Source: Acanthochlamys bracteata (taxonomy: Eukaryota > Streptophyta > Magnoliopsida > Pandanales > Velloziaceae). From it: 64,000 nucleotides of DNA. Position numbers and translations under genes: made by a program. Shown one piece after another: positions 1 to 9,999 of this stretch. The stretch covers positions 6,847,155 to 6,911,154 of the forward strand of contig CM034137.1 in the NCBI GenBank assembly GCA_019914995.1. Direction: 5' to 3'. Position 1 is the first letter of the stretch. The number at the start of each line of letters is the position of its first letter. The notes beneath the pieces are model-generated. The model did no database searches and was not told where the DNA came from. It saw nothing but the letters and a program-made list of their open reading frames with translations.

Positions 1-442
1 GGTGCTAACGGACTCTTGTATGATAGAAAATTTTCTTTAAGGCTAAAAAGTTAGTTTTATAAAATACTAACTTGGCTGGCAATGCTCTACGTAACGAGTG
101 CTGGACTGTTAAGGATCAAGATATTTGTAAAATAAATGTAGAAGAATGAGAATGTTAAGATGGATATGTGGGCAAATTAAAATGAATGAAATACGAAATG
201 AGAATATACGCCAACAAACAGCCGTTGCGTCTATCGAGGATGTTATGGGAAGGTAGGCTTAGGTGGTTCGAGCATGCTTACGCAGACCTAAAGACGCTGC
301 AGTGTATAGGAGTGATGCGATTCCTTTTGAACACTTTAGAAGAAAAAGAGGTATAACAAAATTAACTTGGCATAGGGTGGTGGCGAAGGATTTGGAGGAA
401 TTAAACTTTTGCTAGATCTGGTTTATAATTGAACGGAATGAA
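1..442 (+). mobile_element. Degenerate 3' end of a LINE retrotransposon
   Basis: Broken frames on the + strand give the C-terminal tail typical of plant LINE (RTE/L1-like) reverse-transcriptase proteins: MRMLRWICGQ from about 146, RLRWFEHA near 250, and a T-W-x-x-V-x-K-D-L-x-x-L-N block near 370-410. Stops and frame changes lie between these blocks, so it is a dead relic. Its 5' part lies outside the window. Confidence 0.7.
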
Positions 443-2477
443 AAAAAAAACAAATTCACATAGCGGACCCCTTGCAAGGCTTAGTTTGTCGTTTTGTTGT
501 AAGAAGGTTTTGCATTGTATTACAGCAAAAATGTCATCTTTCTAAGGATTGTTTTTATTTACTTTTATATGGCCATAACTGCAGGAGTTTCTATCCTTTT
601 GTACTAAATAAGAATGAAGTTGTTGCTTAATCCCTTTAAATAAGCGTTTTGTTTTTAAGTATTGATATGGTCTATAACATGAGCAATATTCTTAGCTTTT
701 GGTGTTATAACAGAATCCTACCAGAACACTGGGGCAGCATCTAGCTATATTTTGTCTTTGAAAGTTTAGAAGTGTCTAATTTTCTAAGTAGCAGTGTTAG
801 GTAGTGCTGTCATTCTTAACTATTCTGTCTATTCGGTGATCTTTTAATTCTCGTTGTCTGATATTTCTCCAACAAGAAAGACATTTATTCAAAGTTGAGT
901 TAACAAAGTTCTCTACTGCCTGTTTATCTCAAAAAAGTTCTCTACTCGTTGCTTAATATCAATATTGATACTTCATTGCATGTTAGTTGCTGTATAATGT
1001 GGTGTTACTTCATTAGTAGATGAGCACGATCGTCCAAAAGTATATCATAAGATGGGATCTTGAATTCTTTGATTTATTAGATTAACTTTTTGACATTGCT
1101 AAGAGAAGGCTCAAATGTGTGAATGGATGGATTTTTGTGCAATGCATCAATCCTACTATAAGTGTTTTAGTTGCTGTTACAACCATTGATTGGAAAGTTT
1201 ATGTTCTCTATCGTTCTAGTACTTTGGTTTTGCCATTATCTGCGTGTTTCACAATTATCTCGGCGAGCTTTTGATACGTGTTGAAGGAAGAGTTCATTCT
1301 CATGTAATGTTGGCAGATTCTATCTGTTGACCTGCATGTCTGTGTCTGTGTATGGCATTACACAAGATGCGCCCTTTCAATGGTTATTAGTTATAGTAAA
1401 AGGATCTTTGCTCACCTCTGATTGAAAATATTTGCAGAGATGGTGGCTCTGGGTTTTGAAACTGTTGCAATACCCCTCCGAAATCTTCACATTGGTGCTG
1501 CTGCGAACTAGGTACTTTCAAAGTATGTTTTGAAGAGATTCAGATATAAAAGGAGAGCTTTGTAGAATATGTTTGTTTGTAGTGTACACCTCTGAAATTA
1601 TCTTTATCCTTCTGTAAATTAATATATCCTTGTCTCTGAAATTATCATTATCCTTCTGTAAATTGATATATCCTAAGAATTTCAATAAGGAAATTGAGAT
1701 CATGCTACATGTCATGTGCATCCTGCTCGTGAGGTCCCTATCACCAGTGAAGCTTGAATCTGCTTCAGTTGTATATTTGATCATGTATAGTGTACTTTGT
1801 CAATAACATTGCCCTTGCTGTAGTGAAACTTCACTTATGATAGGGTTAGCATTACAGTATTGGAAATGCTCTCTGATTTTAGTAGTTGTCTTTGATATTT
1901 CTGAAGAATGATGGTAGTGTTATTTTCTCTTCTTATGTTGCATGTTATTCATCCCCTGATTCTATTGTAGTCTACCACTTAGATGTAACTATGAGCTTCA
2001 ATTGAAACCATTTTCGAAGTATGGTCTTCTTATATGAAGCGTATGGTTATTGCACTTTGTGTTCACAATGCATATAGTTATCACCATGTATTGGGGGTAG
2101 CTTGTAGACATGTGTTCTTACATCTCTAAATGCATCATTTCATAAGCCACAGGTGAAAACTCCATATTTCACCTATGCCTTCTGAAATGGTGCACCTAGA
2201 TATCTAAGCCATAGGGTGAGTGGTAAATAATATCCCCCCTCACCCTTTCTCTCGTCTCTCATTTCAGGTGATTTACCTCTGTAGTATATTATTCATGTCA
2301 TGTACAGATGAAAGGTGAATTTTATAGATAGTTGGCACAAGTAGTTGAACTTGTACAAGGCAGGGACACCTAGCAGGACACTCATTCTCTCCTTCCCTCA
2401 GTCTTTGTTAGTACCAGTCATCCTATATTGATTCCTTTGAAAACATTGCGGTAAGGGGAAAGGAAAAAGGAAAGAAC
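443..2477. other. Non-coding stretch with no supported gene
   Basis: No long open frame is present and base use is T-rich on this strand, like introns or UTR. A possible splice acceptor (tatttgcag) at about 1429-1437 precedes short open stretches in two frames that end near 1510-1534, which could be the last exon of a gene starting outside the window, but neither frame resembles a family I recognise. The stretch also holds the tandem repeat at 1590-1675 and, at its end, the presumed promoter of the broken nsLTP2 gene at 2478. Confidence 0.4.
1590..1675. repeat. Two-copy tandem repeat, 44-bp period
   Basis: A unit beginning ctctgaaattatc and ending aatatatcc occurs twice in direct order with a 44-base period and only a few mismatches. 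It looks like a local duplication in non-coding DNA. Confidence 0.85.
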
Positions 2478-2567
2478 ATGAAGGTCTCATTCGTCTTCAT
2501 ATTGGCATTGGTCTCTCTTCTACCAGTCTTTCTGCACAGTCCAAATTTGGCTGCAGCGGTTACATAC

Positions 2568-3036
2568 TGTTGGGCCTCCAAGTTAGGCTAGGTTCGAATT
2601 AGTAGCGTGTAGAGCTTGGTTGGCTCGAGTGAAAGACGGATTAGTTTGGTAGGCTAGGATCGGAATAGTAGTGTAGGGATCTGAAATGGTGCTTAAATGA
2701 AAAACGGGCTAGCTAGTTTGGAGGTGGGCTAGCAACTTGCCTTAGAAATTAGCATCTCTCATTTATAAGTACATATCTATTTCAGTATCCGACTAATGTG
2801 GGACTATTAAGGGGCGCGGGCTGTGAAGTCCATTAAGCTAGAGTCCACTTGGCACAATCCAAAGAGAGTTGCTGGACCACCTCCAAATTAGCTAGCCCAT
2901 TTTTTATTTGGCCACCATTTCAGACCTCAACGCTACTAATCCGGTGCTAGCCCACTAAATTAGTCCGTTTTTTATTCGGGCTCACCAAATCCTACGCGCT
3001 ACTAATCTGAGCCTGGCCTAATTTGGAGGCTCAACA
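2568..3036. mobile_element. 469-bp foldback element with CATAC target duplication
   Basis: The two halves are imperfect reverse complements over most of their length: the left end TGTTGGGCCTCCAAGTTAGG matches the reverse complement of the right end, and the similarity runs about 190 bases inward to blocks such as gggctagctag. CATAC flanks it on both sides (2563-2567 and 3037-3041). The ends are TG...CA with a 5-bp duplication, as in LTR insertions, but the long terminal inversion is that of a foldback DNA element. No coding capacity. Confidence 0.85.
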
Positions 3037-3072
3037 CATACAACCTAATAGCACCGTGGCCATGCGTGGGAG

Positions 3073-3429
3073 TATAGGTGCAAAAATGGGCGGGCCGGGC
3101 TGGCCCGTCCGGTCCGGTTTCATTTCTCACGACCCGGTCCGACCCATTTATCCGATTTTTATTTTAAATTTATATAAAAAATATAAATTAAAAATTATTT
3201 TTAAGATAAAATTAAAAAATAAATATTTTTTATTTTTAAAATTTATTTTTTTAGTAATATAAAAATTTATTTTATTGAAATTTGATCTAGTTAATGGTTA
3301 ATTTTGACCAGGTCAACGGTCCATATTGACCGGTCAATATGAACAGTAATCGGACGGGCGGGCCGACATAATCGACCCATCCTGCCCGTAGAACGGGCCA
3401 TGTCGGCCCGACCCATTTTTACACCTGTA
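3073..3429. mobile_element. hAT-type miniature element, 8-bp target duplication
   Basis: The left end tataggtgcaaaaatgggcg is matched by the reverse complement of the right end (tacaggtgtaaaaatgggtc). CGTGGGAG is duplicated exactly at 3065-3072 and 3430-3437; an 8-bp duplication and TA-GGTG-like ends are hAT features. The ends are GC-rich (gggcgggcc motifs) and the centre is very AT-rich. It has no transposase. It sits inside the nsLTP2 pseudogene and proves a second, separate insertion. Confidence 0.9.
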
Positions 3430-3594
3430 CGTGGGAGCCATGCCGCTGCGCCTACTCCAGCATACTACTCGAACTTAAGGAGCAGAAGCTTTGCTTTTGC
3501 GAGTAAATGAGGAACCCCACTCTAAGGGATACATTCAATCTGGCAGTGAAAGAAGGTTGCTAAAGCTTGCCAAGTTCACGTACCTAGCTGCTAG

Positions 3595-5474
3595 GTTACT
3601 TCAATTCTTTAGCTTTACAAAGCAACCTAGTATGATGTTGGAGTGGAATTGAATTATGTCATTCATTTCTTTTATCCATGATAAGCTAGAAACTATAAGA
3701 ATGACAGCTTCTGATAGTATACTACAATAAAAGTAAACGCTACGGTTTTTATCTTGCTATACACTTTCGTGCACATAATGTATGAAGATGTATTACGATA
3801 TGAAGGACCAGAATTTTAAGGATATGAAAGGTACGCTGATCTTCCAAATTCTAAATACTTCCCCAAGTAACATTGGTTAAAAGTGCATGTTTCAATTACA
3901 TTGAACTCACTTTTTTCTATTAGATTTAGAATTCAAGATTATTTTACGTGTTTGAGTTTTCATTTCAAACTTTACCTCAAAATCTCAACTCAGAATTCTA
4001 AAACTCACTCCGAATTTCACTTTTTAGAAACTCACTTTCAATTGAAATAGGCTTTAGAGTTTTCTTGCATCATCAACTGTTATACAATTGGTAAGCCCCA
4101 ACTTGTCACATAATGTTAAACTGATCCTATAATTATGAAACGAAGAAAACATTTTCATATCCTAGGAACACGGGTTTATGATTCACAATTTGAATTAGCT
4201 CAATCAGGGGGCAAGGCAAATGTGAACTCAAAGACCAAATCCAAACGCACAAATAAATGTGAAAGCTCTCGCGCAAACAGACAGGACACGAATGCAGGCG
4301 CACAAAGTTTTCCTACATAAATGTAGGTAGGAGAAATGTCCACATCAATTATAGAAGATTTTTTCTGTACTGCGCTATCAATCCTTTTAACATGTTAGCT
4401 GCCATTGTTTTATAGTAGGAGATATTTGGAAATGATTTTGAATAGAATTTTTTTTTGAAATAACATTTTTTTGAAAAATAAACTTTTTATTTTTTAATTC
4501 AAAGAAAAAAAATTTAAAATTTTTTTTACTTTCTAAAATAAAAAATTATTAAAAAAATTTGTAAGTAATGCCAACAGTAAGGTGTTCACTAGGAATCAAC
4601 GTCAATCCCTTTCACAATTTGAGGATGATGTTTCAAATTATATGGACATCTTCGTACCAAAGTCCCTTTATTCCAAGCTTCCATTGAACAAAATTTCCCA
4701 CTTTCGAAAATCTTGTGACACCTGGACATATATTTTAGGCATAGTACTTCATTTGGAATCTACCACAGTCATACTTGAAAGCTCTATATGCTTACATAGT
4801 TAAGTTATTTAGCATGGTTCTAGGTAACCATCCTCAATGAATAATCGTTACATACGATCTAAGGCCATATTTGGCATGGCTTGTTTTGGACATGTTTTGA
4901 ACTTTTAAGCCAAAAAAAGCTACATACAGTACCTTAAAGTTTTTTAAAAAATTAAAAAATATAGATAAATTGTATGTCGTAGAATATTTATATGTAAATT
5001 TTATTTTCAAAAAAGTCATAAAAGTTTTTCCAAAAAAGCTCATTTTTTTAAAAACAAATTAGTTTTTTGTATTTGATAATTCTCTAATTTCTTTTAAACA
5101 AAAAGAAATGTGCTTGCACTTTTTTTACGAGAATCTAGCATTGTTATTTTTTTCTTCTCAGCTGAAGTTGATCTTTATCTCATCTTACTTGTAATTTGAA
5201 ATACAAGGACTAACTATTTAGAGATTACCATAATGTCTTTTTAATATTGTCTTATGCATATATTTCTTGCATAATCTCCACTTTCATATCTGATAAACAC
5301 GAAAATTTTGTTCTTTATCGAATACTGATTTACAAAAGTATACAATTGCGCAGGTTCAGATTTTGAATAAATTATTAGAAAGTAATATTAAATTAGCAAG
5401 TAAAAAGAAATATTTATCATATACTTTCCGTCAAAATCTTATTGCAATAATAATAACTTTAGCCACTCATTCCT
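3595..5474. other. Intergenic DNA with degenerate inverted-repeat elements
   Basis: No gene is supported. Around 3875-4055 lies a decayed element with the cgtgtttcaa...ttgaaat ends seen in the Tourist-like family elsewhere in this window. At about 4850-5060 there is an AT-rich segment of another recurrent family (containing aatatagataaattgtatg). The rest, including 5060-5474, is AT-rich upstream DNA of the nsLTP2 gene at 5536. Confidence 0.5.
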
Positions 5475-5482
5475 CTATATAT
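5475..5482 (+). promoter_or_regulatory. TATA box of the nsLTP2 gene at 5536
   Basis: TATATATA lies about 54-61 bases upstream of the ATG, the spacing expected for a plant TATA box with a short 5' leader. Confidence 0.65.
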
Positions 5483-5535
5483 ACAACATGTAAACCAATA
5501 CCATTCTCAGCTATAGCTACTACAGCAATACAACA

Positions 5536-5823
5536 ATGAAGCTCCCACAACTCTTCTTCCTTACCTTCCTCTTCATGGCAGCAGTCTGCGCACCGGCGGT
5601 GATAGTAGAAGCTGTGACTTGCAACCCAATGGAGCTCAGCCCTTGCGCAGCACCAATCTTAGGGTCGACGAGGCCAAGCAGCGCCTGCTGCGGGAAGCTC
5701 AGAGAACAGAGGCCTTGCCTGTGCCAGTACATCAGGAATCCAGCACTTGGAGGATACGTCAACTCCCCCGGAGCCCGTTATGTCGCAAGCGTCTGCAGAG
5801 TGCCTTACCCAAGATGCCCCTGA
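5536..5823 (+). CDS. Type-2 non-specific lipid transfer protein (95 aa)
   Basis: Small secreted lipid-binding protein of the plant nsLTP2 family, which carries lipids in the apoplast and is linked to cutin or suberin deposition and defence. Residues 1-26 form a hydrophobic signal peptide ending VIVEA. The mature part has the full eight-cysteine motif with family spacing: C-x7-C-x13-CC-x8-C-x-C-x23-C-x6-C, including CLC in the middle. Four disulfides are expected. It is a single exon, as usual for this family. The ATG is preceded by caaca and a TATA box about 55 bases upstream. Overlapping open frames on both strands here are shadows of this gene. It is the second of three tandem copies (2478 broken, 8931 intact), all on the + strand, so local tandem duplication is the likely origin. 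Confidence 0.95.
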   Translation: MKLPQLFFLTFLFMAAVCAPAVIVEAVTCNPMELSPCAAPILGSTRPSSACCGKLREQRPCLCQYIRNPALGGYVNSPGARYVASVCRVPYPRCP

Positions 5824-8800
5824 GGAAGAACGTTAACTGAAATGAATAATCAAGCTTCACGAAGGATACATATCTATGTATATGATGAATAAGCTAGTTG
5901 TTCGTTAAGTCTGTAACTTACTACTGCTTATTATGCTATATATTTTCATGTATTTCAAAGAATAAGGGAGTGGTTATTCGAAATAAACTCACTTTTTTGA
6001 AGGTGAGTTTAAAAATAAAATTAAAAATATTTAATAAAAAATAAAGTTTTATATTAATTTTGTAATAGAAGTGAATTTTAAACTTAAAATTTTTTTAAAA
6101 TAAATTTTTGATAAAAGGCTTATTTTTTAAATGATTTATTTATTTTATTTTAAGAATAAATTTGAAAAAATATAAATTAGTCGGTTGATAAATAGTCCAT
6201 AAGGGTATGAATAGATTCATACGCAAAAAAACAAGAGTAAGAGAATATTTAGAAAAAATAATAAAAAAAAGATAGATAATAGTTAATTTATCTTATGATA
6301 TTTGAATATATATATGGTAAGAGTAATAAATTTTTTATGTTTGAGTAGATGGGTAAATAAATAAATAATAAAATAATTTTTTTATAAAAACTCAAATGCT
6401 TTTTTTATTTATATTAATATTACTTTTATTAATATAATTTTAACTAATTTACTAATATAATTTTAATAAACTTTATTAATATAACTTTAATATTAATTTT
6501 TATATTAATCTAAAATTATATCAATTATTAAATATAAAAAATAATCATATAATTTATTATTTTCTACTAATTAAAATTAATTAAAATTAAGTAAATATAA
6601 AATTTTAAGTTATTATAATAAAAAATAATATGTCTTAATTAAAAAATATAAAATAAAAAATAAAAATTAAATTATAAGTAAATATTAAATTATAAGTAAT
6701 ATTAAAAAATATTAATAATAAAAGAACAAAAAAAAAGCAAATTTGATAGATTCATATTTAATTATATAATAGTGAGAAGGAATACGAAAGTTTTTCATCC
6801 TTCTCTTTAACGAAGAGTTGTTAAATATAAATAGAGATAAAAAATATGTTAACTTCATCATTCCTCTCTATTCATACTCATAATCCAAACGAACTCTAAA
6901 TAATTGCAGCAGTGCTGAAAATGGAGGGATTTTCATTTTTTTCATAAAGGTGCATTTGGCTAAACTTTTTTTAGCTTTTGAAACAAAAAATTATTTTATA
7001 TTTTTTAATAAATTTTTTTATAATATTTTACAAAATTTATTTAAAAATTTAAAAATATGAATCTACATCATAAAATTTTATTTTTATTTATTATTATTTT
7101 TATAAGATAAAAAATAAAACTCATTTTTAAAATAAGACAAAAAATCTTTAATTTAAAAAAAAATTATTTTCATAAGGATTCCCAAACCATACGTACTCAT
7201 TAGTTATGGTTTTAAAGAAATTATATATTATGTAGTAGTTTTTTCTTTGTTTTTGTTTCAAGCTTGGATCTTTTGATAACTCCAAAAACTTGAGGTCAAA
7301 ATTTGAACAGAAATTTTCAAATAATCAAAAGCAATTTTGTAGAGGGCGCCAAAAAGATTGTTTCAATATAAAGCGGTTTATAAATAAATGACACATAAAA
7401 CAAAGTAACAATGACTTCACTTAAAAATGAATAACGATAAATGGCTTATTTGAAGCTCATCTAAACCCCTAAAATATTGTTTCGAGTTTATTTGAATTTA
7501 AATCATATTTAGCATGGCTTATTGCTTAAAAATATAGATAAAATTGTACGAGATTATAAAATAATTATATATATATTAACTTTTAAGATACTATAGACAA
7601 CTATTTAAAAATTAAAAATTAAAAAAAACACTTAATAGCCAAAACCAGACGTAAAAAGCTGATGGCGTAGCTATATACGTGTAACGGTACAAGCAGCTAT
7701 TAATTAGGTAGTTTCAGCTTTTGGAAGTGCTTCCAGAGGTGCTTTTGGAAGCAAACCTTGTCCTTCTATGACATTTAACATCATTGGTGACCTAACAAGC
7801 TTTCCAAGTGGAAGCAGCAGCACACCTGGTTTCACTTGCATATTACAAAGTTTGTTTACAAAACTGATCAAAAGCTACATCATAAGCTGATCTTGATATA
7901 AGGTAATTAGAAACAATGCACGAGTTTAATATAGCATGAAGAGTATATTTGACAGTAATTATCAAATTTTAATTTCAACATTTTGTTTCATAATAAATTT
8001 CTACAATATTTTAGAAATATTTTAAAATTTTAGAAAATATAGATAAACTGTAGTTATAAAATCTTTTTATATGTATAATTTTATTATATTTTTAAGACAA
8101 AAAAAGTTAAAATTAATTTTTAAACACTCGCACGCGTCTGAAGAAGTGAAGTAATTCATGAAGAATTTCACTAAGAGCTTGATTGCAGCAAAGTGAGCTC
8201 TTTAAAATATGAGTACAGTTTTGTATCTAATTGTATTTAAATTGAATCTAAAAGTAATTTTTTGTATTTGATTGTATTTAAAAGTGAGTCTAAAAATAAA
8301 ATTTTTAATCCGAAAAAAGTCAGCTCGGAGAGAACTAAAATAAGAGGTGACATTTTTTAAAAAATGAAATGGCATAGTTTTTTACCAATGTAGATCTTTG
8401 AAAAAAATTTTAAGAGTGTTCCAACTTAGGTACCAGAATTTGAACACATGTAGCATTATCTTACGTAGCAGATAAGTATCACAAGACTAAGGTCATATTC
8501 GGAGAGCTTTTTTTCTATAATTTTTTATTTTATATTTTTTAATAAAATTTTTAATATTTTATAAAATTTTTTAAAATATTTAAAAATATAAAAAATTTTA
8601 CATCATAAAATTTTTTTATTAATTATTTCTATTATTATTTTAAATAAAAATAGTAAAACTTATTTTAAAATATTTTTATTTTTAAAAAAATTCTTTTTCA
8701 ATATGTACTTACAAACGTGCCCGAAAGAACTACAACTAATGTCAGTTGGAGCTAAACAGATTTCTTCAATCTCAAAGCAAATCTTACATGAGCCTCATGG

Positions 8801-8834
8801 AAGCACTCTCATAAAGGCTGCACCTACCTTTATC
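5824..8834. other. AT-rich intergenic DNA with miniature-element relics
   Basis: No gene is supported over 3 kb. Several segments are AT-rich inverted-repeat relics of families repeated in the window: about 5975-6135 (gagtttaaaaataaaatt type), 6945-7195 (starts ggtgcatttggct, ends cccaaaccatacg), 7500-7650, 7950-8120, and 8490-8735 (ggtcatattcgg...caaacgtgcccg). At about 7695-7840 is a slightly GC-richer stretch with a repeated gcttttggaag motif, possibly old upstream DNA of the gene at 8931. Confidence 0.5.
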
Positions 8835-8842
8835 TATAAATA
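8835..8842 (+). promoter_or_regulatory. TATA box of the nsLTP2 gene at 8931
   Basis: TATAAATA, a near-consensus plant TATA box, lies about 90 bases before the ATG. Confidence 0.7.
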
Positions 8843-8930
8843 GATACATTTACTTTGCAAGTCATTCAACACTGCAAGAAAAATCCTAAACTGTGCAATT
8901 TAACAGCATTGCTTCTTCACTTCTTCAAAC

Positions 8931-9215
8931 ATGAAGCCGTTTTCAATCTTCGCATTCACGCTTCTGATCTCCATTGTTCTGTTCGTCAATACTGGGGATG
9001 TTGCTGCAGTGGTATGTGATCCGAAAGAGCTGAGCCCATGCATGCCAGCCCTCTCGAGCTCTGAAATGCCATCCGGCGCCTGCTGCTCTAAACTTAGTGA
9101 GCAGCGGCCGTGCTTCTGCGGGTACATGAACGACCCTACTATCAAGGGATACGTTTACTCCAACAATGGCAAGAAGGTTTCCGCTGCATGCGGAGTGTCT
9201 CTGCCTAGCTGCTGA
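8931..9215 (+). CDS. Type-2 non-specific lipid transfer protein (94 aa)
   Basis: Third nsLTP2 locus of the tandem set and an intact single-exon gene. Residues 1-26 are a signal peptide (MKPFSIFAFTLLISIVLF, then NTGDVAA). The mature chain starts VVC and shows the complete motif C-x7-C-x13-CC-x8-C-x-C-x23-C-x6-C, with CFC as the C-x-C pair and SC at the C-terminus. A secreted, disulfide-stabilised lipid carrier in the cell wall is expected from the family. It is clearly related to the copy at 5536 (shared ELSPC, ACC-KL-EQRPC, GYV) but well diverged, so the duplication is not recent. The end of the broken copy at 2478 (P-S-C stop) is closer to this gene than to the other. Confidence 0.95.
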   Translation: MKPFSIFAFTLLISIVLFVNTGDVAAVVCDPKELSPCMPALSSSEMPSGACCSKLSEQRPCFCGYMNDPTIKGYVYSNNGKKVSAACGVSLPSC

Positions 9216-9999
9216 GCTTGTAACAGAGCCTCCTACTCCTTCGTTTTACAAGTGCTTGTGTTGTACAAGTGATCTTTGTTATGTAGGTGCAGGAGTGGTA
9301 GAATGTAGAAATATGTAAGTTGGAATGAAATAATAGTGAAGAAAGCATGGTATATCTATGCATGATGAATAAACAACTTTTTTTCCTTCATTGATCCTGC
9401 ATAGACTGCACTCTGTTATAAGCTATGTGCAATCGTGAACTAAAGCTTTAATCCCAGACATATTGGTCTGACATAATTTTTGAAAAATAACTTATACTTT
9501 TTTATTTAAAATATAATTATAATAAAATATTACAACATAAAATATTTTATACTTTCTTAAATTTTTTAAAATTTTGTATAATATCATAACAATTTATTAA
9601 AAAACATAATATAAAAAGTTAAAATTAAAAAAAAAATGAAAAGCACTCTCGAACATTTCCTAAGAACACTGTTAAAAGAACGCCTACGGTGCTATTACTA
9701 AAATCAACACAATGATTCCTTATACAAGTACATCCGCAGGAGACCAGTCAATTACATAAAGCTTCCTTATTTCACCTGTGCATAGAACTGCTTGTAGGGA
9801 TCTAGAGCAAGTTCAAAAAAAGTCAGGAAAATAGTCACGAGTATTCCATGCAATAGTGCTCAGAATTTAGCTTTGAGTTCTTGATTAAAGTTATTAACTT
9901 GCATTGATTAACCTCTAGGTGAAATGCAAAACATTTTTCACATATTTTTGATTATGAGATGTATACAGAACTTTGAGCTTAATGCCAAAACTGGTTTTC
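9216..9999. other. Intergenic: two 3' flanks facing each other
   Basis: This holds the 3' UTR of the nsLTP2 gene (several aataaa-like sites between 9320 and 9375) and, from the other side, that of the - strand WDR89-type gene. An AT-rich miniature-element relic lies at about 9470-9660 (starts tctgacataatttttg, ends actctcgaacatttcc). Confidence 0.5.

Larger units (their letters stand above)
2478..3594 (+). pseudogene. nsLTP2 pseudogene split by two transposons
   Basis: An ATG at 2478 opens a signal peptide (MKVSFVFILALVSLLPVF, ending LAAAVTY), as in the two intact nsLTP2 genes downstream. The frame is cut at 2567 by a 469-bp element and again at 3072 by a 357-bp element. Beyond the second insertion the remains of the mature protein are visible in shifted frames: a KEQKLCFCE block with the family C-x-C, then MRNPTL, GYIQSGS, and finally codons for V-P-S-C and a stop at 3580-3594. 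Besides the insertions there is a stop after CFCE, at least one frameshift, and loss of the first mature cysteine (Y in its place). It is the first of three tandem nsLTP2 loci, the other two intact. When active it would have encoded a small secreted lipid-binding protein; it cannot now be translated as one. Confidence 0.85.

Noticed and set aside
1429..1534. Possible last exon after a tttgcag acceptor
   Set aside because: Two frames stay open for only 24-32 codons and neither matches a family I know; no upstream exon is visible.
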